Source: Cryptomeria japonica
Lineage: Eukaryota > Streptophyta > Pinopsida > Cupressales > Cupressaceae
NCBI RefSeq assembly: GCF_030272615.1
Contig: NC_081412.1
Span: forward strand, 342,045,870 to 342,109,869
DNA: 64,000 bases
Direction of reading: 5' to 3'
The notes beneath the pieces are model-generated. The model saw only the letters and a list, made by a program, of their open reading frames with translations. It did not search any database and had not been told where the DNA came from. The translations under genes were made by a program, and so were the position numbers. This document shows positions 25,065-37,762 of the stretch, piece by piece (the stretch's first letter is position 1; each line of letters starts with the position of its first letter).

Positions 25065-28000
25065 TGTTACCAAAATTTTGCACATGCCAAATTTGGTGCC
25101 CTAATGAAGCCTTGCATTCATTCATTCTGAAAAGATCAAATCACAAACCAGGAAGAAATGCACTATTTTTTCTAACTTGTTTGCTTCATGTGCAGATACA
25201 GGAAAGTAAGACAATATGTGGGTTAAAATGTGGCTCCCACGAGGGTTGAGCTTAACATGTTGTAGATCACAAAGACATCTATGCTAAGCCAAAATAAACT
25301 TAGAGAAAAATGCAATTGACCTATGTAAAGTTTTTACTTGGGCACCAAAGAAGGTTTTAAAAGGCCTTAGAGTTTCCAAGTGGTTTTAGTCGCCAGGCAG
25401 GAAGACCTTTTATCCCCCATTGGCCGCGTGGAGGGAGTTTATCACATTTAAATATAAGGTCACATATAATTATAGTGTCAAAGCTTACGGGATTTTGGCA
25501 AGAAGAGGAAGCTCGTGGCCTGGTGGAACTCATGTGCGTGCATCTCAAGGCACCCTAATTTTGTGACCGGCTGGTGGGAAGAGACTAAAGAGTGAGCAAG
25601 TTGAAGAAAGATCAATGGTGATTCGATAGATCTGACAGTGGTCACTATGTTGCAATGAAAAGATGCTTGTCGGATATTGCCATGACTCGGCGACTGATGA
25701 CGTGGCTGAACAGAGAGTATAAGACCAAAGTTGAGGTGGTGGTCTAGTGGCTACTGACATGGCATGAATGGGTGACATCGAGCAGATCTTGGTCGCGATG
25801 AGTCCCGAAAAAGTTTCATCGAAGGCTCAGTTTCATCGACATATTAATATCGATGAAACTGTAGGTTCGATGAGACTGGTAAATGGCTTGCTGAGAGAGT
25901 AGTTTGGCCAAAAGAAGGATATCCGATAGAGCAAGATGCATGGCAGGCCTGGCAGACACGTGGTGCCCAGGCGGATCTCCAAAACCAATCAAGGGGTGAC
26001 ACATGTTGACATGCGTCACAAGAGAGAATAACAACTGGGGTTAAAGGTCGAGCAAGTTGAAGAAATATCAATAGTGATGCGAGAGATCTGACGGTGGTCG
26101 CTATGTCATAATGAAAAGATGCTCGGCAGTTATCATAGCAACTTGGTGACAAAGCACATTCAGAAAAGGCAAAGGGGAGGTGAGCGGCTAAGAGGTTAAA
26201 GAACGAGCAGTTTGAGGGAAGATCAATAGTCATCGCTATACCGCAAGATAAAGATGCTCGTTGGTTATCTCATGCAACTTGGTGACTGATGATGTGACAT
26301 TTGAGGTGGTCATCCAGGTGGGCTCAGAGCAAATGCAAATGTGCCACATGGTAGAGAGAAGATGAAGAACCAAGGAAGACCAAGTCCAGATGATGGTCAG
26401 AGTGGCAAGACATGGATCTCATGAGCAAACCAGTGGTTGACACATGGTGACACCATGGCATAAGAGAAAGTTCTCAGAGAGGCTAAAGATCATGTAAATC
26501 TGAAAGATCCGATGACTATCACTAAGGCGCAAGGAAAAGTTGCATGCCTAGTTATCGCTGCAACTTACCGACAAGGTGGATCTAGGTCCAGTGGCAGTTA
26601 AGATGGCAGTCTAGATGACAGAAAAAATGGACCCACGAGCAAATCAGAGGCTGACACATGGAAAAAGGTTACAGACTAGCGAATGTATATATTTTTAAGT
26701 CAACTTTGAACTTGAACCTTGAACCGGTTCAAAGTGGTTCATTGGTTCAAAGTAGTTTAATGGTTTAAAGTTCATTGGTTCAGAGTGGTTCAATGGTTCA
26801 AAGTTCATTATCATCACTCATTTCCTATGGGCCCAAGATGGAGAAATAAAAGAAAACAAGCAAACTAAAAAGAAAGTAGGTTCCTGAGAGATCAGACAGT
26901 AGTCGCCATACCGCAGTGGGAAACTACTCGATGGATAATCATGCGGGTTTGATGACAAACAATGGGGCCTGCTAGGAAGTAAACAAAAAAGTTAAATGCA
27001 AGTGGTCATGGTCAATGCAGGTGGTCCAGTGGCTGGCAATAATAAACTTGTATGGTGGACTCAAAACTAGTTGTTTGAACGGTCAGAAGCCCACCAAGCA
27101 AGGAGATGATTTCTACATGAAAGATTAATGCAGATGCTTATTGATTGACTGAATATACATGTGTTACATACCGTTGGAAAGCTCACAAAATAGGGAGATC
27201 ATTTCCACAACCATTTTTAACAGAAGTTTCAACATGAAGAGCAGTTGCTAGAGAATGCATTAGATTTTCTCAATGGGATTTCTTTTAATATAGTCATAGT
27301 TTAGTTCATCATGCAACTTTCACATGGGGATAGCTATTTTTCGCATTTAGACATGCATATTTTCTCTTCATGCAGGATCAATGGCAGTCCTTTTGAGCAG
27401 TAAAGATTATTATTTTTCAATATTGTGCATGAGTTTATATGCCATTATTGGGGCATATTCACCCAAGGCTTTTCTCATGTAGTCATTTTAGGGTTTTGAA
27501 GAGGATTCATCATAATTTCTATATATTCCTTCTCTCCTTTTTTCCTCCTGGTTATTTCATTTTTGCATACACATTTTTTGCAAAAAAGCATTGTAGCTCA
27601 GTAGTATCTGGGTTTTTGTAATAGCAACACTCCTTTATTTTTCAGTAATATAGCAGCAGATTTCCTTCTTGGTACATCTTGTATTATCTAGTGAATGAAT
27701 GATTTGATGATTTCTTGTGATTTTTATCCTCTAATTTGTCTCATTCAGTCAATTTGTGGTGCAAGGAGATATGTGTTAGTTGCAAGTTCTAGTTTGTGTT
27801 AGTTGATTTTAATTGCTTGAAGTTGTGAAAACTTGTTCTTTTCCTTCATGCACGCATTAAATTCATCCCTTTCTAAGAAATGTTTATGCACCTAAATGTT
27901 CAGTTGAGTTGTGAAGCAATCAAGGTTATTTGTTGAAGGTTTTGTGAGTTAAGCAGGTTGTAGATCTCAGATAAGATATTTGGTACATCACCTTCATTAG

Positions 28001-28203
28001 AATAGATTTTCATTACATGCAAGACTTTTTACCCTTTTCCCACAAGGAGTTAGTGTAGGAGATCCATCAGAACAGGAAGCCGACCTGATCTCTAGAGATT
28101 CACCTTCACTTTGAGCAACCCACAGGCTCGAAGGTGTTTCCATGTTTTATAGGATTGTTTGTTTTTGAACTTAGCATCATGGGTGCAATCCTCAGTCACA
28201 ATA
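25065..28203 (+). repeat. 5' LTR of element D
   Basis: 3,139 bp, starting TGTTACCAAAATTTTGCACA. It contains five degenerate internal copies of a roughly 90-bp motif (about 25605, 26065, 26218, 26497 and 26885; words GATCTGAC, AAAAGATGCTCG and AACTTGGTGAC) and a short GGTTCAAAGT-type tandem run at about 26710-26815. A terminal region with AGGAAGCCGACCTGATCTC lies near 28074. The final bases read ATA where the partner has ACA. Confidence 0.9.
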
Positions 28204-28224
28204 GTTTTTGGCATGCCCAGTGGG
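28204..28224 (+). other. Candidate primer-binding site of element D
   Basis: TTTTTGGCATGCCCAGTGGG directly follows the 5' LTR, the expected position. The tRNA it would pair with was not identified. Confidence 0.5.
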
Positions 28225-28428
28225 ACCTCTTTGGATTGTTTTAATCCAACGCTTTTCCACACACTTTTGATTTTTTTTGTGAAAATTAGAAAATCCGGCC
28301 TTTGGAGGCAAGATCTACCCACACCTGGTGACTCTGAGTTATAAATCTACTGGTTTCAGCAGTCTAAGTACTGGTATGATTCAAAACAATTCTAAAGTTT
28401 TAGTTTCCAGCTCTTTATATGAATAAAG

Positions 28429-30737
28429 ATGTCTGATTTCCAGGGACAGTATAATTACCCACCTCCATATTATGAGAATTTTGTCCAAAATGCTTCTTAT
28501 CAGCAATACCCAAATAGCCATATTACAGCTAATAACTAGCAATTTTATCCTTCTTACCACCCACCCACCACAACTCAGTTTGCATGGCAACCTAACCCAG
28601 CCTATAATCAGCCCCAGGGAGGTTTTATTGATGCAAATCAGTTTGCTTTAGAGCTTAGACAGATCAATGATGTGGCGGAAAAGCATTTCAAAGACCTACA
28701 ATCCATCAATAGTATATTGCAAGGCTATGTTGTGCATATTGATGAGACTAACAAGAATTTAGATCAGCAAAAAGATGAGTGGGCTCATCAAGCCTATCTT
28801 CATGAGAAAGAAGAGTTAGATTTGCAAGCTCAATTTTATGATCAAAAATTGAAGGAACAAGGTATGAAGTTTGCAATTAGTTGGCTGTCCAAAAGAGGCA
28901 ATATGATGAGAAGCTCACCAAGTTAGAGGTACAATCAATGCCTCCTCTTTCATAGCAAGATTTTGTGCTTAAACAAGAAGAAGGCCCAGTTGGTATTTTC
29001 CCAAACCCTTTCTTTGGTAAGGAAATCTCTTTGTTTAACACCATGTGTTTTATGCTTAATGAGCCCACATATGAGAAAATTCAGCCTACAATTGCTCAAG
29101 AGAAGCCTTTTGAAGAAACTTCACAAGTTTATTTGATTGATCATGTTGAATCTCAAGAGTGTTGTTATGATAGGAAAGACACATTAAAGTAGCAAGATGA
29201 TAATATTAAAGAGGATGAACTGGCTTATCAAATTTATCTTTGTGAGCAAGAGATGGAGGACCAAAAAAAGCAGCATGAAGAGCATCTTGCAAAGGTGATG
29301 GCAGCAAAAAATGAGCAAATGAAGGCTTTACCAATTCAATTTCAGAAAGATCAGATTCTTCCAATGCCTAGTTTTGGCCAAGAACCTCTAGTAACAGTAG
29401 CTTCTCCTACCAAAGAAAAGGTAACACATTCAGGTAATGTTCAATATGAAATTCAAAAAAGACGGGTTGAAGAAGAGCTTCAACAATAGATCGCTACAAA
29501 GGAGATGAAGATGAGGCTATTATCTACTAATCAAGAGACTTCTAAGATCAAAATACCAAGTTTCAAACATAGTGAGTCTTCTAAATCTCCTAATTTTCAA
29601 ATTCCTAGTTTTAGGAGTCCTCAATCATTTCAAGAACCTATTATTGAACAAGTGCATCCTTATAAAAAGATCATTCAAGAAGATCCCATCATGAATCAAC
29701 CTATTAAAGAAGAGCCATCGCAGATTTGCATTCCCAAATTTTAGACAACCTCTTTTAGTTCAAGAGCCTCAACAATTCATTCCTGAAGAACCCATTGATA
29801 TCTTGGTTCCTCAAGATATTCAAGTTGAAGATTAAGAAAAAGAGGTACTTAGTGAAAATAAATTAGATCTCTCACCTATTAAGATGCATGCTTACGATAT
29901 TCAAGATGATGAGTTAGATCTGTTACAACAAAAAGAAAAGGTTATAAATGAAGAATTGCAGGTTCAAAATCCAGAAAAGGTTGATAATTGTCAAGTTCTA
30001 ACTAATTTGTTTGATGAGCTGCCACTTTTTGTGAAAGATGAGGAAAATGAACTTCACATTGTAGTCATACCAACTTCACCACAACAAGAAGAGGTTCAAA
30101 ACATTGTTGCTTTGATTGCACAAGAGAGCTGCAACAAGGTAGCAGACAATCCTCTTCCTTAGCAGATTGTAAACAATAACGAAGAGGACTCTTTCTGGGA
30201 TGATTTAGAGGAAACAAAAAGCAGTGTTGTTGAGCAAGTTCAGGAGGTTGATCTGGATGCAAATTTGGTTCAGGTAGAGCAAGAAAATTAGCAAGACACA
30301 AATTTCCAAGATATGAGTGCTGAAAACAATCAACAAATTACAACAAACAATACTCAACATAGTGAAATTGACCAAGAAGTGAGTATTTTCTCAAACATCA
30401 TTGAAGATTTGTGTGCTAATCTTGCTGATAACTTGATACCTTTGGAAAGAAAAAAATTTTGATCACCATACTTAGGTGGAGGAAACAGTTATGGTTCAAG
30501 ACATAGTTAACCAAAAAGAAAGCAGGAAGGGGAGCCCAAGCTTCATTCATACAAGGGGTTGTCCGATGAGATATCTTTCCAGATTGGAGGCCAAAAAGAC
30601 AATACAAGATGAGCTTATGCCTAAAAATGAAGCTTCAGTAAAAGGTTATCATCTTACTTATAATGTCACAGATAGCAGTATATATGAGCAAACAAAAGAG
30701 GTAGGCCACGTTATTTTCATACTTACAATAGTCTTAT
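28429..30737 (+). pseudogene. Gag-like protein of element D
   Basis: From ATG 28429 the frame begins MSDFQGQYNYPPPYY, a Tyr/Pro/Gln-rich start common in plant gag proteins, and has one TAG near 28537. From about 28670 it becomes charged coiled coil with LQSINSILQGYVVHIDE and DEWAHQAYLHEKEELDLQAQ. After the stop at 28924 the coding trace moves to other phases (28965-29744, then 29884-30162, then about 30476-30737), separated by stops and at least two frameshifts. The later parts are Gln/Glu-rich repeats with QEP and KEEP words. No zinc knuckle or pol motif was found. The assignment to gag rests on position and composition only. Confidence 0.5.
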
Positions 30738-31130
30738 AGCATTATGTGAGGCACCTCTTCACGCTATATTTCTTCTCAGCAGTTCATAAGATTTTGAAAC
30801 ATTCTAAGCTGGGAAGAAAAGGATGTTATTTATCAAAACTAGTGAATGGTTTTGTATAACCAAGTTTCAAACTTGGTTAGGGTAGGATAGAGTAGTTTTT
30901 CAGTTTGAATTCAGTTTTTTAGTTTTGTTTTTTCAAGAAGTACAGTTTGCACAATCTGCAGACTCAGCTGTATGCGGAGCCTTTTTAGTTTCCTTTTCAG
31001 TTTTGTTTAGAATGTTGAGATGCAGTTCCAAATTTTAAGGAAAGAAAAATTGACTCAATGCCCAATGGATAGGCTAGGCTACTGGATTCTACTATTTATC
31101 AGGAAAACACCCCTGAGAGGTTGCCAAAAA
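30738..31130 (+). other. 3' untranslated part of element D
   Basis: No coding signal. The 3' LTR begins directly after a purine-biased GAGAGGTTGCCAAAAA, a poor polypurine tract compared with those of the other elements. Confidence 0.45.
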
Positions 31131-34100
31131 TGTTACCAAAATTTTGCACATGCCAAATTTGGTTCCCTAATGAAGCCTTGCATTCATTCATTCTGAAAAG
31201 ATCAAATCATGAACCACGAAGAAATGCATTGTTTTTTCTAACTTGTTTGCTTCATGTGTAGATACAGGAAAGTAAGACAACATGTGGGTTAAAATGTGGC
31301 TCCCACGAGGGTTGAGCCCAGCATGTTGTAGATCACAAAGACATCTATGCTCCATTGTAGATGAAATGGCGTGGCTATTGAAACCTTAAGGCCAAAAGAA
31401 ACTTAGAGCAAAATGCAATCGACCTATCTAAAGTTTTTACTTGGGAACCAAAGAAGGTTTTAAAAGGCCTTAGAGTTTCCAAGTGGGTTTAGTCTCTAGG
31501 AAGGAAGACCTTTTATCCCACATTGGTCGTGCGGAGGGAGTTTATCACATTTAAATATAAGGTCACATATAACTATAGTGTCAAAGCTTACGAGCATTCG
31601 GCAAGAAGAGGCAGCTCGTGGCCTGGTGGACCCCATGCGCGTGCATCTCAAGGCATCCTAATTTTGTGATCGGCTGGCAGGAAGAGACTAAAGAGTGAGC
31701 AAGTTGAAGAAAGATCAATGGTGATTCGAGAGATCTAACAACGGTCATTATGTCACAATGAAAAGATGCTCACCGGATATCGCCATGACTTGGCAGCTGA
31801 TGATGTGGTGAAACAGAGAGTATAAGACCAAAGTTGAGGTGGCGGTCCAGTGGCTTCTGACATGGCACAAATGGGTGACATCGAGCAGATCTTGGCCACG
31901 ATGAGTCCCGAAAAAGTTTCACCGAAGGCTCAGTTTTATCGACATAATAATATCGATGGAACCATAGGTTTGATGAGACTGGTAAACGGCTCGCCGAGAG
32001 AGTAGTTTGGCTGAAAGAAGGATATCCAATAGAGCAAGATGCGTGGCAGGCCTAGCAGACATGTGGTGCCCAAGTGGGTCTTTGAAACCAATCAGGGGGT
32101 GACACATGTTGACACACATCACAAGAGAGAAGATTAGCCAGGGTTAAAGGTCGAGCAAGTTGAAGAAAGATCAATGGTGATGCGAGAGATCTGATGACAG
32201 TCGCTATGTTGCAATGAAAAGATGCTCGCCAATTATCATAGAGACTTGGCGACAAAGCACATGTGAAAAAGGCAAAGGGGAGGTGAGCGGCTAAGAGGTT
32301 AAAGATCGAGTAGTTTGAGGGTAGATCAACAGTCGTGGCTATACCACAAGATAAAGATGCTCGCTGGTTATCTCATGCAACTTGGTGACCGATGACGTGA
32401 CATTTGAGGTGGTCATCCAGGTGGGCTCGGAGTGAATGTGAATGTGCCACATGGTAGAGAGAAGATGAAGAACCAAGGCAGACCAAGTCCAGATGGTGGT
32501 CCAAGTGGCGAGACGCGGATCTCATGAGCAGACCAGCGATTGACACGTGGCGACAATGTGGCATAATAGAAAGTGCTCAGAGAGGCTAAAGATCATGTAA
32601 ATCCGAAAGATCTGACGGTTGTCACTAAGGTGCAAGGAAAAGTTGCATGCCTAGTTATCATCACGACTTAGCGACAAGGTGGGTCCAGATCTAGTGGCAG
32701 TTAAGATGGCAATCCAAATGGTAGACAAAATGGATCTGCAAGCAAATCAGAGGCTGACACATGGCAAAAGGTTATAGACGAGAAGATGTATATATTTTTA
32801 AGTCAACTTTGAACTTGAACTTTAAACCGGTTCAAAGTGGTTCAATGGTTCAGATTTCATTATCATCGCTCATTTCTCATGGGCCTAGGATGGAGAAATA
32901 AAAGAAAACAAGTAGACTAAAAAGCAAGCAGGTTCCCGATAGATCAGATGGTAGTCGCCATACTATAGTGGGAAACTGCTCAATGGATAATCATGCAGAT
33001 TTGGCGACAAACGGTGGGGCCTGCTAGGAAGTAAATGAAAAAGTTAAATGCAAGCGACCATGGTCAATGCAGGCGATCGAGTGGCTGACAATAATTAAAA
33101 TTGCAAGGTGGACTCAGAACTGGTTGTTTGAACGGTCAAAAGCCCACCAAGCAAGGAGATGATTTCTACATGAAAGATTAATGCAGACTCTTATTGATAG
33201 ACTGAATATGCAAGTGTTACATACCGTTGGAAAGCTCACAAAATAGGGAGATCATTTCCACAACCATTTTTAACATAAGTTTCAACACGGAGAGCAGTTT
33301 CTAGAGAATGCATGAGATTTTCTTAGTGGGATTTCTTTTATTATAGTCACATTTCAATTCATCATGCAGCTTTCACATGGGGATAGCTATTTTTTCGCAT
33401 TTAGACATGCAGATTTTCTCTTCATGCAGGATCAGTGGCAGTCCTTTTGAGCAGTAAATATTATTCTTTTACAATATTGTGCATGAGTTTTTATGCCATT
33501 TTTGGGGCAGATTGGCCCAAGGCTTTTCTCATGCAGTGATTTTAGGGTTTTGAAGGGGATTCATCATAATTTTTATATATTCCTTCTCTCCTTTTTTCCT
33601 CCTGGTTCTTTCTTTTTTGCATACACATTTTTTGCAAAAAAGCATTGTAGCTCAGTAGTATCTGGGTTTTTGTAACAGTGGCACTCCTTTATTTTTCAGT
33701 AAAAAAAGCAACAGATTTCCTTCTTGGTACTTCTTGTATTATCTAGTGAATGAATGATTTGATGATTTCCTATTATTTTTATCCTCTAACTTGTCTCATT
33801 CAGTCAATTTATGGTGCAAGGAGATACGTGTTAGTTGCAAGTTCTAGTTTTTGTTAGTTGATTTTAATTGCTTGAAGTTGTGAAAACTTGTTGTTTTCCT
33901 TCATGCACGCACTAAATTCATCCCTTTCTAGGAAATGTTGATGCACCTAAATGTTCAGTTGAGTTGTGAAGCAATCAAGGTTATTTGTTGAAGGTTTTGT
34001 GAGTTAAGCACGTTGCAGATCTTAGATAAGATATTTGGTGCATCACCTTCATTAGAATAGATTTTCATTACATGCAAGACTTTTTACCCTTTTACCACAA

Positions 34101-34258
34101 GAGGTTAGTGTAGGAGATCCATCAGAACAGGAAGCCGGCCTGATCTCCGAAGATTCACCTTCACTTTGAGCAACCCACAGGCTCGAAGGTATTTTCATGT
34201 TTCATAGGATTGCTTATTTTTGAACTTAGCATCATGGGTGCGATCCTCGGTGACAACA
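31131..34258 (+). repeat. 3' LTR of element D
   Basis: 3,128 bp, TGTTACC...GACAACA followed by the ATACC duplication. Compared with the 5' LTR it has an extra stretch of about 35 bp near 31350-31390 and a shortened GGTTCAAAGT run (about 32815-32870). Confidence 0.9.
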
Positions 34259-34264
34259 ATACCA

Positions 34265-34295
<31 letters not shown>

Positions 34296-34735
34296 AGAGA
34301 CTCCAAAGATGGCAATCTAGGAACATAAAAACCCATTTGGAGGCACTCTGTATCAACAAAAAGGACATGTTGGGATAAACAATGAACTTCCAAATCCCTC
34401 ACAATCTAATGCATTAGCACAATAAATCAAGAATTTGCAATGCTAGGTTGAGGCGCTACAAAATAAGAGGACAAAGAAGTTATACATGCAACAAGATGTA
34501 TGTCCTAATTCATTTGATAGGAGTTTGTACATGCCTCCCTTCCCTCAACATTTTGAAGAGCCAAACTTAGATAAATACAAAGGAAAAGAAAATCCAAAAG
34601 ATCATATCTGGACTTTCTATGTATCATGCACAAAAGTAAATTATGATGGTATATATCTTATGTGTCTCTTCCCACAAATTCTTATAGGACAGGCTATGGA
34701 TTGGTATGCACATTTTCCAGGTAACTGTTGACTAA
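34259..34735 (+). pseudogene. gag: Gypsy copy 1 gag, middle part
   Basis: Starts at the ATACC duplication with an (AT)n run (34265-34290), then gag. Around 34486-34731 it reads MPPFPQHFEEPNLDKYKGK and LMCLFPQILIGQAMDWY, the retrotransposon-gag pattern also present in copy 2 as MPPFPRGFETPKFEKYRGK (about 63787) and LMRLFPQSLGG. Upstream in-frame stops occur at about 34318, 34420 and 34446. It is cut at 34735 by the next LTR. Confidence 0.8.
34265..34290. repeat. (AT)n microsatellite at insertion junction
   Basis: About 13 AT dinucleotides begin two bases after the ATACC target duplication of element D. Confidence 0.9.
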
Positions 34736-36225
34736 ATTTGTGTCATCACTTAGCCATATAGATAATTGATCTGAGAAACCACCATGGCTAACACCATGTG
34801 TTAACCACACTATGTTTTATATGCCATGTTATGTACACTGTGTTTATCACCAGTGAAAGTTGTACATGCAGTATGGGATGGCGGGGAAAAAAGAAAGTTA
34901 TTTTTTCACTCCTTGCAAGCCGAAGATAAAGACAAAGAAATTGTCATGGGATAGTAGGGAAAGGAGATTCTCTACTTCCCCGCTATACCACGAGGAAAGT
35001 TAAAGTGCTCAAAAGATGGTGTCAGATAGCAAGTAGGAGAGGAATGCCTTTCCCCGCCATCCCATGCCCGAGTACCAGGGTGATGTGGTGAGATCTTGGC
35101 CGTTAGATTTTCTTAAAGGGCCAAATCGACGACCATGTTTTAAACTTTAGTTGAGCCCTTTGGAGGGTTTCGTGGTGAAATCTAAAGTGACCATCTGCAC
35201 ACGATAGGGATCATCTGGTGGCCCGTATTCAAATCCAAGGAGCGCAACAAAATTCGAATGGTTGTTCGAGGTGGTTGTCGACTTGAATGGTCAACAATCA
35301 GTTCTATCTCATTGGTAGCCCAAACCTAATCAGGGTCACTCCCAACCACTTTTAGATCACTAGGGATCTTCTCCATTACTCCAGACATGACTCTATAGGA
35401 TATTTTGCAGATGTGATCCTAGTGCATCATGCATAGGTTTCCACTTTCTGGGGGGATTTTGCTTCTTCCCAATAGGGGAGAATATTTGTAGAGGTGTTGT
35501 GTAAATGCCATCAAATTAGTCGATCTGATCATATTTTGTAACCTAACCTTGGTAGGGATAGGGTTTCTAATTGTAGTTCAATCTGAGTTATGCCTAGACT
35601 ATAAAGGCAATTTTTTAGCCCTTTTCGGAGATCTTCTTTCTTTTCTTTTGCAGAATACATATTTTCTCTGCAAATCATAAATTTGTCTTGTCTTTACATG
35701 AATATAATTTATCTATTTTTCCTTCATTCAATTTGAACAGTTTGTGTAATGTGTTACCTTCTTGCTTGGATGCATTCTTGTTTGCTTTCTTGAGTTGTAT
35801 GTGACTATGTTAATCCTTCTTTAGGTTTCATCTGTGAACTATTTTAGTTCCTCTTTCCATCCTACAAGAATTCTAACCTTCACTCACACTTAGGAGACTA
35901 ATTAGGATAGTATTTGTGCATGTTTTGGGTAGTCCTATTGGTGTTTTGTGCAGTTATAGGTAGGGAAGAGCAATCTTCAATCTAGGTGGAAACCTTTTTT
36001 CCCTTTCAATCATTGCTTCTCCCCCATTTACCCCATCAAATCAATAGATTATGATTTATATGTGTTGGGTTAGACCAACACCTCCATTAGATTGACAAGG
36101 AAGCCGGCCTTCTTTGGAGACTTAGCCTCAAATTATGCAAGGTCCCACACTTGGAGGCTATTTGAATGTGTCATAGGGTTGATGATCAAGGTTTTTCATC
36201 AAGTGGGCTGACTTTTGTGATAACA
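34736..36225 (+). repeat. Solo LTR inside gag (1.49 kb)
   Basis: TGTTGACT...GTGATAACA interrupts the gag frame. The flanks are GTAAC (34731-34735) and ACAAC (36226-36230), a 3-of-5 match, and removing the LTR plus one flank puts the two gag pieces in the same phase, which is the better evidence for the boundaries. Inside, a GGAAGCCGGCCTTC / GAGACTTAGCCTC block near 36100 resembles the GGAAGCCGACCTGATCTC block near the end of element D LTRs, so it may be a Gypsy-type LTR. No coding signal. Confidence 0.7.
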
Positions 36226-36640
36226 ACAACATAAAATCATGGAATGAATTGGCTAAGAAATTTATTTGTCATTTTGCATTCAACATAGACAGTAAAGTAA
36301 CTATGTTAGATCTATGCGACAAAAAGAAAAAATTGGGAGATCCTTTGCTCAATTTCTTACAGAGATGGCAAATTCTGGTTAGTTGATGTTATCTTGATAT
36401 CCTTGAGGAACAACAAGTTAAATTGTTTATTCAGAATTTGGTACCAAAAATGATGTATGAGCTGAAACTAAAAAGTCCTAGTAACATTGAAAAGCTCATC
36501 AAAAAAGGAATAAACATTGAAAATTCTCTTGTAGCTAAGGGAGTCATTAAGATAAACAAGGACAATAACAACTCAACCAACTCCAGGGACAAAAACATCA
36601 AGACCTTCAAGAACCCCAAAATGTTTACTTGAAATTGATG
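36226..36640 (+). pseudogene. gag: Gypsy copy 1 gag, C-terminal part
   Basis: Reads IKSWNELAKKFICHFAF (about 36231-36281), then LLNFLQRWQ, EEQQVKLFIQNLVPKMMY and IEKLIKKGINIENSLVAKG (to about 36540), the usual order of the retrotransposon-gag domain. A TGA/TAG-type break occurs near 36385. No zinc knuckle or pol follows. Coding similarity to gag fades at about 36640. Confidence 0.8.
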
Positions 36641-36746
36641 AGAACATTATTGACAATCTTAAAAGCAAGAGGTCAACACAAACTGTTCGATTGTAGGCTA
36701 CACAAATTTTCAACCAATATTTTAGCATTAAGACATTGACCAAGCA

Positions 36747-37572
36747 ATGCCAAATTTTTGTTCAATTGCTAAAGATGCAAAAGATGAGACCATTTCTAGC
36801 CAAATTGCATATTCGCATGAACAGAAGATGGAGAAAAATTTATTAATGTCAAAAATCTTTTTAATGCTCTCAATTCTATTGGAAAGAATAGCAAGGAAAA
36901 AGATAAAGAGAGATGCTCGAAGACTGATTAAAATCTCCTTAGTAAGCCATCATTTGAGGAAGGCTCTCTTTATGAGACAAACTTGTGTTTATTTCAACAT
37001 AAATCGTAAAACTTTAGATAGACCAATTGCAAGAAGAGAAAGACTTGATGATCTCCTTCAAGCTGATACATGGGCTTTTGGTGGGAGGCTTCCACGTGTT
37101 GATAAGAAGTTGAATGAAAATGTGAAGGAGGAAAATCAATATTTTTGGAACTCTAATTCTAGAGTATCACCCAATGTAAAGGATGTTTTAAACTTGAGAA
37201 TTGGCAATCGAGACGGCACACCGCATCCTAAACATTTCTTGGAATCAAGCCAAACAATATTGTACAAAAAATCTTGTGAAACACATCTAACTTTGAGAAT
37301 ATCACAAAGGGCCTTTGAATCTTTGAAGCCATTTTATTGTGTACCTCTTAAGATTTTTAATACTTGTTGTTGCAAATACCATGTGGAGTTTTCAATGTAC
37401 CATGAAATTTTATGCTATATTTGTTCTACAATGCATGCTAATGATATGTTGCAGGAGTGCGATGCAATGCAATTTACGAGATCATCAAGAGACTTGTTAG
37501 ATCTATTTTTATGTCCTAGACATGGTGTATTCTTTTTCTATAGAAATGATTGTTTGAATGAGAAGTGCTCAT
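36747..37572 (+). pseudogene. Transposase-like gene, N-terminal part
   Basis: An open frame of about 275 codons up to the junction with element C. Landmarks are a basic start (KKIKRDARRL, about 36894), DTWAFGGRLPRVDKKLNENV (about 37067-37125), SRVSPNVKDVLNLRIGNRDG (about 37161-37218), KHFLESSQTILYKK, then TCCCKYHVEF (about 37363-37395) and a Cys pair close to the break (CPRHG, CLNEKC). I recognise this motif set as an uncharacterised transposon-encoded protein family of plants and other eukaryotes, but cannot give it a family name. The reading frame stays open to the junction and resumes in phase at 51681. The true start is uncertain; coding similarity begins near 36890. Confidence 0.6.
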
Positions 37573-37762
37573 TGATAGACTTATAAAGCACTGAGAGGGG
37601 GGGGTGAATCAGTGATAGCAAAAACAATACCACTTTAAACACAGACCGGTAAAAGCAATTAACCAGTTTACTTAAAACTATGCATGCAATCCAAAGTGAT
37701 ATTAAAGCATCCACAACAAGTAAAACACCCACCATAACACAAGTGTTTATACATGGAAAACT
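37573..37762 (-). repeat. 3' LTR of element C, distal piece
   Basis: Its plus-strand reading TGATAGACTTATAAAGCACT equals the start of the intact partner at 50564. It continues to ACATGGAAAA and is interrupted by element B; the rest is at 44391-45353. Confidence 0.9.

Larger units (their letters stand above)
25065..34258 (+). mobile_element. LTR retrotransposon D with 3.1-kb LTRs, no pol (9.19 kb)
   Basis: Two very long direct LTRs (25065-28203 and 31131-34258) surround a 2.9-kb internal region. A perfect 5-bp target duplication ATACC lies at 25060-25064 and 34259-34263. The inside codes only for a gag-like Gln/Glu-rich protein; no protease, reverse transcriptase, RNase H or integrase motif is seen. 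Large LTRs with a pol-less interior fit the LARD-like class of non-autonomous plant elements. By eye about nine in ten LTR positions agree, so the insertion is old. Confidence 0.9.
12073..36640 (+). mobile_element. Gypsy copy 1 internal region, split by four insertions
   Basis: The host pieces are 12073-12921, 20195-22193, 23410-25064, 34259-34735 and 36226-36640. They run in order from primer-binding region and leader to gag, all on the plus strand, and match the layout of the second copy at 60554-64000, including a shared leader block with ACACACACTATCCTCTCCC (20540 and 61530 regions). Each intervening stretch is an LTR or LTR element, three with a perfect 5-bp target duplication. No pol follows gag; at about 36640 the sequence passes into a transposase-like gene. 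Confidence 0.8.
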
